Assembly: GCA_019745555.1 (NCBI GenBank)
Contig: JAIESX010000020.1
Coordinates: forward strand, 82,422-146,421
From: Burkholderiaceae bacterium
GTDB lineage: Bacteria > Pseudomonadota > Gammaproteobacteria > Burkholderiales > Burkholderiaceae_C
Direction: 5' to 3'
Length of the DNA: 64,000 nt
The position numbers and the translations under genes were made by a program. This document shows positions 46,226 to 54,803 of this stretch, one piece after another (positions within the stretch are counted from its first letter, which is position 1; each line of letters opens with the position of its first letter). The notes beneath the pieces were generated by a model. That model had not been told where the DNA came from and did no database searches. It saw only the letters and a list, made by a program, of their open reading frames with translations.

Positions 46226-47506
46226 ATGATCACACGCAAGCTGGGCCTGGCCCTGCTCGCGGCGGGCTTCGCCGCCGCGGCCGCAGCGCAGTCGGGCCGG
46301 GACAATCTGTCCACGCTCAAGCAGATGAAGGTGGCCACCACCGATCTGAACATTCCGGTGGTGCCGCAGGAAGGGCGCAACGCCGACGCGATCCGCGCCA
46401 ACCTGAAGAACATCAAGATGCCGCCGGGCTTCAAGATCGAGCTCTACGCGGTGGTGCCCGATGCGCGCCACATGGCGGTGGCGCCGTCGACCAACATGCT
46501 CTTCGTGGGCACGCGCAAGACGCGCGTCTGGGCCGTGACCGACCGCAACGGTGACGGCGCGGCCGACGAGGTCAAGGCCTTTGCGCCCTCGCTGAACTTC
46601 AAGGTGCCCAACGGCGTGTGCTGGACCAAGGACGGTTTCCTGATCGTCGTGGAGCACAACCGCGTGCTCAACTTCCCGGCGGCCGAGTTCTTCTACGAGG
46701 GTCCGGACGTGGCGGTGATCGAGGTGGTGCCGCAGGGTGGCCTGATCCCGGTGGAGGAGGAGTCCTTCAACCATGGCGCGCGCACCTGCCGCGTCAGCGA
46801 TGACGGCCGCCTTTACATCACCCTGGGCCAGCCCTACAACGTGCAGCCCGCGGGCAAGGTGGCGCTGTACGAGAAGCTGGGCATCGGCGGCATGATTGCC
46901 CTGGACCCCTTCGACGGCTCCAAGCGTGAGGTGGTGGCCGTGGGCGTGCGCAACTCGGTGGGCATGGACATCAACCCCCGCGACAAGACGGTCTGGTTCA
47001 CCGACAACCAGACCGACGGCATGGGTGACGACATTCCGCCGGGCGAGCTCAACCGCATCACGCAAAAGGGCGGCGAGCACTTCGGCTACCCGTTCATCCA
47101 CGGCAACAGCGTGAAGATCGCCGGCACCGCGGCCGCGCCCGACCTCAAGGACATGAAGGCCCCGGCCAAGTGGACCAAGCCGCAGGTCGAGTTTCCCGCG
47201 CACCAGGCGCAACTGGGCATGACCTTCTACAACGGCAAGATGTTCCCGGCCAAGTACCAGGGCGGCATCTTCGTGGCTGCGCACGGGTCGTGGAACCGCA
47301 GCAAGCCCAGTGGCGCGCTGATCGACTTCGTCTCGGTCAAGCCTGACGGCACGGCGGGCAAGCACGAGGTGTTTGCCGAGGGCTGGCTGGACGCCAACGG
47401 CGTCTACAAGGGCCGCCCGGTGGACGTGGCCGTCATGAAGGATGGCTCGCTGCTGATCTCTGACGACTATGTGGGCGCGATCTACCGCGTGACCTACAGC
47501 AACTGA
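46226..47506 (+). CDS. PQQ-dependent sugar dehydrogenase-like protein, periplasmic
   Basis: 426 aa with signal peptide MITRKLGLALLAAGFAAAAAAQ. The beta-propeller is similar to the gene at 44612: MPPGFKIELYAVVPDARHMAVAPSTNMLFVGTR near residue 72, GVRNSVGMDINPRDKTVWFTDNQTDGMGDDIPPGELNRI near 235 and SLLISDDYVGAIYRVTYSN at the end. It is soluble rather than a lipoprotein. The shared order of motifs shows the two genes are paralogues. A cytochrome c gene follows after a terminator-like hairpin. Confidence 0.82.
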   Translation: MITRKLGLALLAAGFAAAAAAQSGRDNLSTLKQMKVATTDLNIPVVPQEGRNADAIRANLKNIKMPPGFKIELYAVVPDARHMAVAPSTNMLFVGTRKTRVWAVTDRNGDGAADEVKAFAPSLNFKVPNGVCWTKDGFLIVVEHNRVLNFPAAEFFYEGPDVAVIEVVPQGGLIPVEEESFNHGARTCRVSDDGRLYITLGQPYNVQPAGKVALYEKLGIGGMIALDPFDGSKREVVAVGVRNSVGMDINPRDKTVWFTDNQTDGMGDDIPPGELNRITQKGGEHFGYPFIHGNSVKIAGTAAAPDLKDMKAPAKWTKPQVEFPAHQAQLGMTFYNGKMFPAKYQGGIFVAAHGSWNRSKPSGALIDFVSVKPDGTAGKHEVFAEGWLDANGVYKGRPVDVAVMKDGSLLISDDYVGAIYRVTYSN

Positions 47507-47521
47507 GAGGCCTGAGTCGAT

Positions 47522-47557
47522 GCGACGGAGGTCGTGACGATCTCCGTCGCTTTTTTT
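47522..47557 (+). terminator. Terminator-like hairpin between quinoprotein gene 2 and its cytochrome gene
   Basis: GCGACGGAG (47522-47530) pairs with CTCCGTCGC (47542-47550), followed by TTTTTTT. It begins 15 bp after the dehydrogenase stop and its T-run ends 15 bp before the cytochrome start codon. Confidence 0.88.
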
Positions 47558-47572
47558 GAGTGGGAGCTTTGC

Positions 47573-47899
47573 TTGAAACAACGCATCATGCTGGCCGGCG
47601 TATCGCTCGGCCTGTTGCTGGTGGCGGCCACGGCGCAGGCCGACGTGGCGGCCGGCAAGGCGCGCGCGGCCATGGCCTGCGCGGTCTGCCACGGACCACA
47701 GGGCCTGTCCATGCAGCCCAATGTGCCGCACCTGGCCGGTCAGCCCGAGATCTACCTGGTGGAGCAGCTGCGCAACTATCGCAGCGGCAAGCGCCACCAC
47801 GAGGTGATGAGCGTGATCGCCAAACCGCTGAGCGATCAGGACATCCAGAACCTCGCGCAGTGGTATGCCTCGCTGCAGCTGTCGGTCCAGGAGCCCTGA
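47573..47899 (+). CDS. Cytochrome c, mono-heme
   Basis: 108 aa from a TTG start at 47573 with GGGAG at 47562-47566. This start gives the positive N-region MKQRIMLAG needed for the signal peptide, whereas ATG 47588 would lose it. The heme motif is CAVCHGPQGLS, with LAGQPEIYLVEQL following, as in the halves of the di-heme cytochrome at 43967. It is a periplasmic electron carrier, likely for the dehydrogenase gene just upstream. Its promoter, if any, must lie in the hairpin region or come from readthrough. Confidence 0.85.
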   Translation: MKQRIMLAGVSLGLLLVAATAQADVAAGKARAAMACAVCHGPQGLSMQPNVPHLAGQPEIYLVEQLRNYRSGKRHHEVMSVIAKPLSDQDIQNLAQWYASLQLSVQEP

Positions 47900-47930
47900 G
47901 GCCGCCGTGCAGCGAACACCCGGTCGTCGC

Positions 47931-48248
47931 TCACTTGCGCGTCAGGATCCAGCGCGTCAGCGTCAGCGCCTCGGCTTCGCTGACCTGGGGCTGGGCCGGC
48001 ATGGGCACCTGGCCCCAGACGCCGACGCTGCCCTCGCGGACCTTGCGGGCGAGTTTCTCTTCAACGCCTTGCTCGTCAGCGTACTTGGCGGCGATGCTCT
48101 TGAACGAGGGGCCGAGGTGATTCCTGTCGACCCGATGGCAGGCGAAACAGTTCTTGGTCTTGTACAACTCGTCCTCGTCGGCCAGTGCCTGGCCAACGGG
48201 CGCCAGCAGCCCCAGGGCGATGAGGGCGCAGATGGATGGAAACTTCAC
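47931..48248 (-). CDS. Cytochrome c, mono-heme (c551-like)
   Basis: 105 aa from a GTG start at 48246-48248, preceded by AGAGGAG. The signal peptide is MKFPSICALIALGLLAPVGQALA. Heme motif CFACH in KNCFACHRVDRNHLGPSFKSIAAKY, with the axial Met probably in VPMPAQPQ. This is the small c551/c552 type that accepts electrons from periplasmic dehydrogenases. It is downstream of the sugar dehydrogenase at 48327, separated by a hairpin. Confidence 0.87.
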   Translation of the reverse strand: MKFPSICALIALGLLAPVGQALADEDELYKTKNCFACHRVDRNHLGPSFKSIAAKYADEQGVEEKLARKVREGSVGVWGQVPMPAQPQVSEAEALTLTRWILTRK

Positions 48249-48264
48249 GGCATCTCCTCTGATT

Positions 48265-48297
48265 CCAAAAAGCGTGGGAGCCTCGGGGCTCCCACGC
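48265..48297 (-). terminator. Terminator-like hairpin between quinoprotein gene 3 and its cytochrome gene
   Basis: GCGTGGGAGCC (48272-48282), loop TCGG, GGCTCCCACGC (48287-48297), read on the minus strand and followed by TTTTTGG. The T-run ends 18-19 bp before the cytochrome GTG and the stem starts 29 bp after the dehydrogenase stop. Confidence 0.88.
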
Positions 48298-48326
48298 GTC
48301 ACGAGCACAGGTTCAGCGCTTGCGCA

Positions 48327-49589
48327 TCAGTTCGGCGTCAGCCGCGCGATCGCACCTTCGTCGGTGGCCACGTACAGGCTGCCGTCCGGCCCCTGCACCA
48401 GGGAGCGGAAGCGTGCGGCCGGCATGGGCAGGTTGACCGTGGTGCGCTTCGCGGACTTGCCATCCGCCGCGATGTCCAGGATGTCGATGCGGTTGCCCAC
48501 CGGCGTGCCGTGGATGCCGATGCCGCCAAACCCTACCGCGAGTTTGCCGTTCCAGCCCTTCCACTGCGGACCGGCCAGGAAGGTGGCTCCGAACATGCCT
48601 TGCGACAGGCCATCGTTGTTCCACGCGGGGCGCATGGCGTTCGGATAGGTCCGGGTGTCCGTCATGGGCATGAAGGCGGCGCGTTCTTTCGGGTCCATGG
48701 CGCCCATCTGGTTCGGGCTGTAGCCGCAGTAGTTGTCCGGGCAGGCGCCGCGGCCGCCCACATTGGGACGCGGATCCCAGCCGGCATTGCCGCCGGGCAC
48801 CAGCGCGGTCACCTCATCGCTGTGCCAGGGGCCGTTCTCGGCCGTGTAGGGCTGGTTGGTCCCCGGTCGGAACGTGATGCCCTGCGGGTTGCGATGGCCG
48901 TAGGTGTAGACGCGCGGATCGAAACCAGCCGGTGCGCCGTTGCCCGGCGCGGCCTTGCCGTCGCGGTCGATGCGCAGCACCTTGCCGCCGATGCGGGTCG
49001 GGCTCTGGGGCACTTCGCCGTTGTGGGTGTCGCCGGTGGTCACGTAGAGATAGCCGTCGCCCGGACTGAAGCGGATGCGACCGCCGTTGTGCGCGCCCGG
49101 CCCCCCGAAGGGATGGTCACTGGCCCGCGGCTTGTAGGGGATGTCGGTCACGATGTCGGTGCGCTCTGCCACCGCGGTGAGGGTGTCGTTGAGGCGCAGC
49201 CGCAGGACGCGGTTCGTGCCCGGCGCGGTCATGCTCGAGGACGAGTAGACGTAGACGGTGCGGTTGTTCTGGAAGTTGGGATCGACGGCGACGCCGGCCA
49301 TGCCCGCCTGGCCTTCGCAGAACAGGTCGTTGGCCGTGGAGCCATAGCCCTTGGCGTCTTTCATACCGAGGATCTTGGACACGTTGCCGTTGGCTCGTCG
49401 TACCGAGAGCCCCAGGCACTTCTCGGTGAAGAACATGGTGCCATCTGACAGGAAAGCCATGTCCCACGGGCTGTCGAGTTTGTCCAGGACGGGCGTGTGG
49501 CTCAGTTTGGGACCCTCGGGTACGCCGGACGTGGTCGCGCAGCCTGCGAACACGACGGGAATGGCTGCAAGAAGAAGTAACCGCTTCAT
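48327..49589 (-). CDS. PQQ-dependent aldose sugar dehydrogenase, Asd/YliI type, lipoprotein
   Basis: 420 aa from ATG 49587-49589, preceded by GAGGAG; a longer start is rejected. The signal peptide ends in VFAGC (Cys17). The YliI/soluble glucose dehydrogenase beta-propeller has the active-site-region GGPGAHNGGRIRFSPGDGYLYVTTGD near residue 162, YGHRNPQGITFRPG near 225 and LVQGPDGSLYVATDEGAIARL at the end. These enzymes oxidise aldoses in the periplasm using PQQ and calcium. It is divergent from pqqU and has its cytochrome gene downstream. Confidence 0.9.
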   Translation of the reverse strand: MKRLLLLAAIPVVFAGCATTSGVPEGPKLSHTPVLDKLDSPWDMAFLSDGTMFFTEKCLGLSVRRANGNVSKILGMKDAKGYGSTANDLFCEGQAGMAGVAVDPNFQNNRTVYVYSSSSMTAPGTNRVLRLRLNDTLTAVAERTDIVTDIPYKPRASDHPFGGPGAHNGGRIRFSPGDGYLYVTTGDTHNGEVPQSPTRIGGKVLRIDRDGKAAPGNGAPAGFDPRVYTYGHRNPQGITFRPGTNQPYTAENGPWHSDEVTALVPGGNAGWDPRPNVGGRGACPDNYCGYSPNQMGAMDPKERAAFMPMTDTRTYPNAMRPAWNNDGLSQGMFGATFLAGPQWKGWNGKLAVGFGGIGIHGTPVGNRIDILDIAADGKSAKRTTVNLPMPAARFRSLVQGPDGSLYVATDEGAIARLTPN

Positions 49590-49897
49590 CGCTTGTCTCC
49601 TCGTTAAGTTGCAATGCATTTCCCTATCTCCCCCTCAACGAGAGGGAGGTCTTTCCCTGAATGTTGGAAAGGCAAATCGATGATAGAAACATTCATACAC
49701 CTGTCAACCAAGGGCTCGCTTGATGTGAGGCGATTGGACGAAGCCTGTGCACTCCGGCTTTGTTCTTATTCGCGATCACGAAAAGAGAGTGCTGCTGCGC
49801 AGCAATTGGTTGCGCTTGGTTGTGAGCGCATGACCCACGCATCGCCTCGCATCCACCAGAAAATCTCAATCACCAGACAAGAAGAAGGCAGGACCTC
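49590..49897. promoter_or_regulatory. Divergent gap between quinoprotein gene 3 and pqqU
   Basis: 308 bp, less GC-rich than the flanking genes. It should hold both promoters. A frame of 95 codons across it lacks any recognisable feature and is not called. CTTTCC-N9-GGAAAG near 49654 is a weak dyad. No regulator can be named. Confidence 0.4.
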
Positions 49898-51967
49898 ATG
49901 AAGCTGACACAGATTGCATTACTGCTTGCAGGCTGGGGCTCGACCCAGCTCGCAGCCCAGACCTTGGACGATGTCGTGATCTCGGCCTCGCGCGCACAGC
50001 AGCGCAGCTTCGATGCGCCGGCGGCCATCGAGGCCGTGGAGCGCGAGACGATTCAGAGCGCAGGCCCGCAGGTCAATCTGTCGGAGTCACTGGCGCGTGT
50101 GCCCGGCCTGACCATCCTCAACCGGCAGAACTATGCGCAGGACCTGCAGGTGTCGATCCGCGGCTTCGGCGCGCGCTCGGCCTTCGGCATCCGCGGCATC
50201 CGCCTGCTGATCGACGGCATCCCGGCCACCACGCCCGACGGCCAGGGACAGGGCTCGTCCATCGCGCTGACCTCCACCGATCGCATCGAGGTGCTGCGCG
50301 GGCCGCTGGCGCTGATGTATGGCAACTCGGCCGGCGGCGTGATCCAGGCCTGGACGCGCGAGGCGCCCGAGGTGCCGGAGTTCAGCGTCCAGGGCTATGT
50401 GGGTTCCTACGGGCTGCGGCGCAGCGACGTGCAGATGGCCGGCCGCGTGGGCACGGTGGGGTTGGTGGCCGACTACAGCACCTTCAGCACCGACGGCTAC
50501 CGCGACAACAGCGCCACCGAACGGAAGCAGTTCAACAGCAAGATCAGCTTCGGGCCCGACGCGGGCACGCGCGTGAACCTGGTGTTCAACCACTTCGACA
50601 TGCCGCTGGCGGAAGACCCGCTGGGTCTGACGGCGGCGCAGCTGGCGGCCGACCGTACGCAGGCGGGTACCGGCGCGCTGACGCAGCGCACCCGCAAGAT
50701 CACGCGGCAGAACCAGCTGGGCACCTCGCTCACACACGAACTCGATCGCGACAGCAGCCTGACCGCACGCCTGTACTTCGGCACGCGCGACAACCTGCAG
50801 TACCTGGCCTCGGGCAACTGGGTGGGGCTGGACCGGCATTACTACGGCACGGGCCTGCAGTACAACGCGCAGACCCGCATCGGCAGCACGCCGCTGCGCT
50901 GGGTGGCGGGCTATGAGTTCGACCGCGCGGTGGAGCGCCGCCAGGGCGGCGGCTCACCGGGCGGTGAGAAGGACGGTACGCTGAGCCGCGACGAGGACAA
51001 CCAGTCGGAGAACAGCGATGTGTTCGTGCAGGGCACGGCCCTGCTGGCCGAGCGCTGGTCGCTCAGGGGTGGCATGCGGCGCAGCACCGTGCGTCTCAGC
51101 AGCGAGGACTACTTCCTGAGCAATGGCAATGGCTCTGGCGATGTGCGCTACAGCGCGACCAACCCGGTGCTGGGCCTGACCTGGCATGCCGCCGATACGC
51201 TCAACCTCTACGCCAACTACGGCAAGGGCTTCGAAACCCCCACGCTTGTGGAAGTGGCCTATCTGGATAACGGTGCAACACCGCTGACGCCGACGTTCAA
51301 CACCACCCTGGCCGCTGCACGCAGTCGCCACCTTGAAGCGGGAGCCAAATGGGTGCCTGCGCCGGGTAGCCGGATTGATTTGTCGTTCTTCGACATCGAC
51401 ACCCGGGACGAGATCGTGGTGCAGCGCACGGTGCAAGGGCAGTCCGCCTTCAAGAACGCGCCGGGCACCACGCGCACGGGCTGGGAGCTGGCGGGCCGTA
51501 CGCTGCTCAATTCGCACTGGCGCGCGCTGCTCTCGGCCAGTGCCATCGACGCGCGCTACAGCCAGGCCTTCACCAATGGCACGACACCGGTGGCCGACGG
51601 CAACAAGCTGCCGGGGATTCCGCAGCACTTCCTCTTTGGCGAGTTGCTGTGGTCGGGTGCGCGGCTGGACGTGGCGCGGCCCACGCGGTTGGGCACGCAG
51701 GCCGGTGTGGAGCTGGTACGGGCCGGGCGGCTCTATGCCAACGACACGAATGTGGCCAGCGCCGATGGCTATACCGTCTTCCACCTCAAGGCCAGCCATG
51801 GCTGGGCGGTGGGCAAGGGCAACCTGACGGCTTACGCGCGTGTCGACAACGTGGGCGACAAGGCATACGTGGGCTCGGTCATCGTGAACCAGGCAGCCAG
51901 CCAGTTCTACGAGCCCGCGCCGGGCCGCAACTGGACGCTGGGGGCGCGGCTGAACGTCCCGCTGTGA
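49898..51967 (+). CDS. pqqU: TonB-dependent receptor, PqqU (YncD)-like PQQ importer
   Basis: 689 aa. The signal peptide is MKLTQIALLLAGWGSTQLAA, the TonB box candidate DDVVISA at 24-30, the plug about 35-150, then a 22-strand barrel. It matches E. coli YncD (PqqU) from memory at high level: NLSESLARVPGL, NRQNYAQDLQVSIRGFGARS, DGIPATTPDGQGQ, EVLRGPLALMYGNSAGGV, YGKGFETPTLVE and the C-terminal YVGSVIVNQAASQFYEPAPGRN. PqqU imports pyrroloquinoline quinone. Location beside three quinoprotein genes fits this. Iron or other siderophore import is the alternative. Confidence 0.83.
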   Translation: MKLTQIALLLAGWGSTQLAAQTLDDVVISASRAQQRSFDAPAAIEAVERETIQSAGPQVNLSESLARVPGLTILNRQNYAQDLQVSIRGFGARSAFGIRGIRLLIDGIPATTPDGQGQGSSIALTSTDRIEVLRGPLALMYGNSAGGVIQAWTREAPEVPEFSVQGYVGSYGLRRSDVQMAGRVGTVGLVADYSTFSTDGYRDNSATERKQFNSKISFGPDAGTRVNLVFNHFDMPLAEDPLGLTAAQLAADRTQAGTGALTQRTRKITRQNQLGTSLTHELDRDSSLTARLYFGTRDNLQYLASGNWVGLDRHYYGTGLQYNAQTRIGSTPLRWVAGYEFDRAVERRQGGGSPGGEKDGTLSRDEDNQSENSDVFVQGTALLAERWSLRGGMRRSTVRLSSEDYFLSNGNGSGDVRYSATNPVLGLTWHAADTLNLYANYGKGFETPTLVEVAYLDNGATPLTPTFNTTLAAARSRHLEAGAKWVPAPGSRIDLSFFDIDTRDEIVVQRTVQGQSAFKNAPGTTRTGWELAGRTLLNSHWRALLSASAIDARYSQAFTNGTTPVADGNKLPGIPQHFLFGELLWSGARLDVARPTRLGTQAGVELVRAGRLYANDTNVASADGYTVFHLKASHGWAVGKGNLTAYARVDNVGDKAYVGSVIVNQAASQFYEPAPGRNWTLGARLNVPL

Positions 51968-52678
51968 TCAGAGGACGCGCAGCTGGCGCAGGCCGTTGAG
52001 GTCGAGCACGCGCAGGCCGCCGTATTCGACCTTGATGAGCTTGAGCTCCTCGAGCGTGGCCAGGGCTTCGTTGACGCGCTGGCGTGACAGACCCACGAGG
52101 TAGGCCAGTTCCTGCTGGGTGATGCGCAGCATCTCCCCCACGCCAGGGTAGAGCACGGGGTTGAAGAGGGCGGCCAGGCTGCGCGCCACGCGCAGGTCGG
52201 GGCTGTTCATGCGGTCGATCTCGCGCGCGGCGATGAACTGGCCCAGGCGCTCGTTGAGCTGGTTCATCACGAAGCGGTTGAAGCCGATGGACTGGTCGAG
52301 CAGGCGGTGGAAGCTGTCCACGGACAGGCCGGCCACCAGGCTCTTGCGCAGGGTCTGTACGTTGTAGCGGTAGGCCTCGCGCTTGAGCACGGTGCCCTCG
52401 CCGAACCAGCCGCCGGGCGGCAGGCCGGTGAAGGTGACGGACTGTCCGTCGGCGTTCTCGCCGCTCATCTTGAGCAGGCCGTCGACCACCCCGAACCAGT
52501 AGGTCACGGGCCGGCCGATGCGGCAGACCAGGTCGCCGGGCAGGGCCTCGGTGATCTGCAGTTCGCTGACCGCATAGGCGCGCTCCTCGGCGGTTAGCCG
52601 CGGCAGCCAGGGGATGCCGGCGAGCTCGGCCTCGGTCAGGGCGCGCCGGCGCTGGTGCAGGCTGGGTTCGTTGGACAT
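51968..52678 (-). CDS. Crp/Fnr-family transcription regulator
   Basis: 236 aa. A cyclic nucleotide-binding-like domain covers about residues 30-140 (PGDLVCRIGRPVTYWFGVVDGLLKM ... GWFGEGTVLKRE), and the C-terminal HTH is ITQQELAYLVGLSRQRVNEALATLEELKLIKV near 185. No FNR-type cysteine cluster is evident. It is divergent from the acyl-CoA ligase and liv system 2, and its stop abuts the pqqU stop (convergent, no gap). It probably controls the divergent catabolic cluster, which is inferred from position. Confidence 0.88.
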   Translation of the reverse strand: MSNEPSLHQRRRALTEAELAGIPWLPRLTAEERAYAVSELQITEALPGDLVCRIGRPVTYWFGVVDGLLKMSGENADGQSVTFTGLPPGGWFGEGTVLKREAYRYNVQTLRKSLVAGLSVDSFHRLLDQSIGFNRFVMNQLNERLGQFIAAREIDRMNSPDLRVARSLAALFNPVLYPGVGEMLRITQQELAYLVGLSRQRVNEALATLEELKLIKVEYGGLRVLDLNGLRQLRVL

Positions 52679-52748
52679 GGTCGGCGAGCTTATCGGTCAG
52701 CGAGTCCGCTCCCGGGGCGGGTAAGTACCAGCTAGGGATTGCCCTGAA

Positions 52749-52766
52749 TTGTCGTCGCAACGACAA
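52749..52766. promoter_or_regulatory. Operator-like palindrome in the regulator-ligase gap
   Basis: TTGTCGT-CGCA-ACGACAA (52749-52766), two 7-bp arms around 4 bp, in the 165-bp divergent gap about 78 bp before the ligase start. The size and symmetry fit a Crp/Fnr-family site, and a second TTG/CAA-type half (ACGTCAA) follows at about 52771-52777. It is the likely target of the adjacent regulator. Confidence 0.5.
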
Positions 52767-52843
52767 CACAACGTCAAACGCCGTCCTACCATGGGCTCCA
52801 TGGATGGCGGGATGCCGTCCGGTGAGTCCCACAAGGAAAAAGG

Positions 52844-54781
52844 ATGCAGACGACTTTTCCGCGACTGATGATGCAGCACGCCGCCCAGCGGCCCGAGGCG
52901 CCGGCCTTGCGCGAGAAGGAATACGGCATCTGGCAGACCTGGAGCTGGGCGCGCGCGGCCGAGGATGTGAAGCTCATGAGCTGCGGCCTGGCGGCGCTGG
53001 GTTTCGAGCCGGGCCAGAACCTGGCCATCGTGGGCGACAACCGGCCGCACCTCTACCTCGCCTTCATCGCGGCGCAGAGCCTGCGCGGCGTGCCCGTGCC
53101 CATGTACCAGGACGCGATCGCCAGCGAGATGGCCTTCGTGCTGCAGGATGCGGAGATCAACTTTGCCTTCGCCGAGAACCAGGAGCAGGTGGACAAGCTG
53201 CTGGAGCTGCGCGAGAGCGTGCCGGGCCTGCTCAAGCACATCATCTACGACGACCCGCGAGGTCTGCGCAACTACAGCCATGAAGGCCTGATCAGCATCG
53301 AGCGCCTGTTCGAGTTCGGCCGCCAGTATGCGCAGCAGCACCCGGCGTTCTACGAGCAGTCGGTGGCCCAGGGCCAGCCCGGCGATGTGTCGGTCATCCT
53401 CTACACCTCGGGTACCACGGGCCGGCCCAAGGGCGTGTGCCAGACGCACGAGAGCTTCATCCGCGCAGCGCAGGGCGGGGTGGAGGTGGACGGCTTGGTG
53501 CCCGCGGACAACATCATTTCCTACCTGCCGCCGGCCTGGGTGGGCGACCACCTGTTCTCCATCGCCCAGTGGCTGGTGGCGGGCTTCACGATCAACTGCC
53601 CCGAGTCGGCGGCCACGGTGAGCATCGACCTGCGCGAGATCGGGCCGAGCTACTACTTCGCGCCGCCGCGGGTCTTCGAGGGCATGCTGACCTCGGTCTC
53701 CATCCGCATGGAGGACGCGGCCGCGCCCAAGCGCTGGCTGTACCAGAAGTTCATGGCGGTGGCGCGGCGCTGCGGCGCCGAGATCCTGGACGGCAAGCCC
53801 GTGCCCTTCACCGACCGCCTGCTTTACGCCCTGGGCAATGTGCTGGTCTACGGGCCGCTGCGCAATGTGCTGGGGCTGTCGCGCATCCGCGTGGCCTACA
53901 CGGCGGGTGCGGCCATCGGGCCGGACCTGTTCCGCTTCTACCGGTCGATTGGCATCAACCTCAAGCAGCTCTACGGCCAGACCGAGACCTGCGCCTATGT
54001 CTGCATCCAGAAGAACGGCCGCGTCAAGCTCAACAGCGTGGGCGAGGCGGCGCCGGGCATCGAGATCAAGATCGCCGACAACGGCGAGGTGCTGGTGCGC
54101 GGCGTCTCGGTGCTCAAGGAGTACTACAAGCGCCCGGACGCCACGGCCGAGGTGATGGACGCGCAGGGCTACTTCCACACCGGTGACGCGGGCCGCATCG
54201 ACCACGACGGGCACCTGCACATCATCGACCGCGCCAAGGACGTGGGCAAGATGGCCAGCGGCGCCATCTTTGCGCCCAACTACATCGAGAACAAGCTCAA
54301 GTTCTTCCCGCAGATCAAGGAGGCCGTGGTCTTCGGCCACGGCCGCGAGCAGGTCTGCGCCTTCCTCAACATCGACTTCGAGGCCGTGGGCAACTGGGCC
54401 GAGCGCCAGGGTCTGCCCTACGGCGGCTATGTGGACCTGGCGAGCAAGCCCCAGGTGCTGGACATGCTGGCCGAGTGCGTGGCCCAGGTCAACGCCGACC
54501 TCGCGGCCGAGGAGGGCATGGCCGACACGCAGATCGCGCGCTTCCTCGTGCTGCACAAGGAGCTGGATCCGGACGACGACGAGCTCACGCGCACGCGCAA
54601 GGTGCGCCGCGGTTTCATCGGCGACAAGTACAAGGTCCTGATCGACGCGCTCTACGCGGGCCGCAGCGAGCAGTACATCGAGACGCAGGTGAAGTTCGAG
54701 GACGGGCGCACGGGCATGGTCTCGGCCACGCTGCCCATCCGCGAGGCGCAACGCTACCCGGCCGTGGCCCAGGCCGCCTGA
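52844..54781 (+). CDS. AMP-dependent acyl-CoA synthetase (long-chain-type)
   Basis: 645 aa. AMP-binding enzyme family, about the size of long-chain acyl-CoA ligases. Motifs: VILYTSGTTGRPKG near residue 184 (P-loop), YGQTE near 378, YFHTGDAGRIDHDG near 444 and KDVGKMASGAIFAPNYIENKL near 465 (catalytic loop). It makes an acyl-adenylate and then acyl-CoA. It is the first gene of the cluster with liv system 2, 22 bp before livG, so it probably activates the imported acid. The chain type cannot be fixed from sequence. Confidence 0.85.
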   Translation: MQTTFPRLMMQHAAQRPEAPALREKEYGIWQTWSWARAAEDVKLMSCGLAALGFEPGQNLAIVGDNRPHLYLAFIAAQSLRGVPVPMYQDAIASEMAFVLQDAEINFAFAENQEQVDKLLELRESVPGLLKHIIYDDPRGLRNYSHEGLISIERLFEFGRQYAQQHPAFYEQSVAQGQPGDVSVILYTSGTTGRPKGVCQTHESFIRAAQGGVEVDGLVPADNIISYLPPAWVGDHLFSIAQWLVAGFTINCPESAATVSIDLREIGPSYYFAPPRVFEGMLTSVSIRMEDAAAPKRWLYQKFMAVARRCGAEILDGKPVPFTDRLLYALGNVLVYGPLRNVLGLSRIRVAYTAGAAIGPDLFRFYRSIGINLKQLYGQTETCAYVCIQKNGRVKLNSVGEAAPGIEIKIADNGEVLVRGVSVLKEYYKRPDATAEVMDAQGYFHTGDAGRIDHDGHLHIIDRAKDVGKMASGAIFAPNYIENKLKFFPQIKEAVVFGHGREQVCAFLNIDFEAVGNWAERQGLPYGGYVDLASKPQVLDMLAECVAQVNADLAAEEGMADTQIARFLVLHKELDPDDDELTRTRKVRRGFIGDKYKVLIDALYAGRSEQYIETQVKFEDGRTGMVSATLPIREAQRYPAVAQAA

Positions 54782-54803
54782 GCCGCCAGAGAAGAAGAGA
54801 CAC

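Noticed and set aside
49614..49901. A 95-codon frame upstream of pqqU
   Set aside because: It spans a divergent promoter region, has no clear family feature, and runs into the pqqU start.
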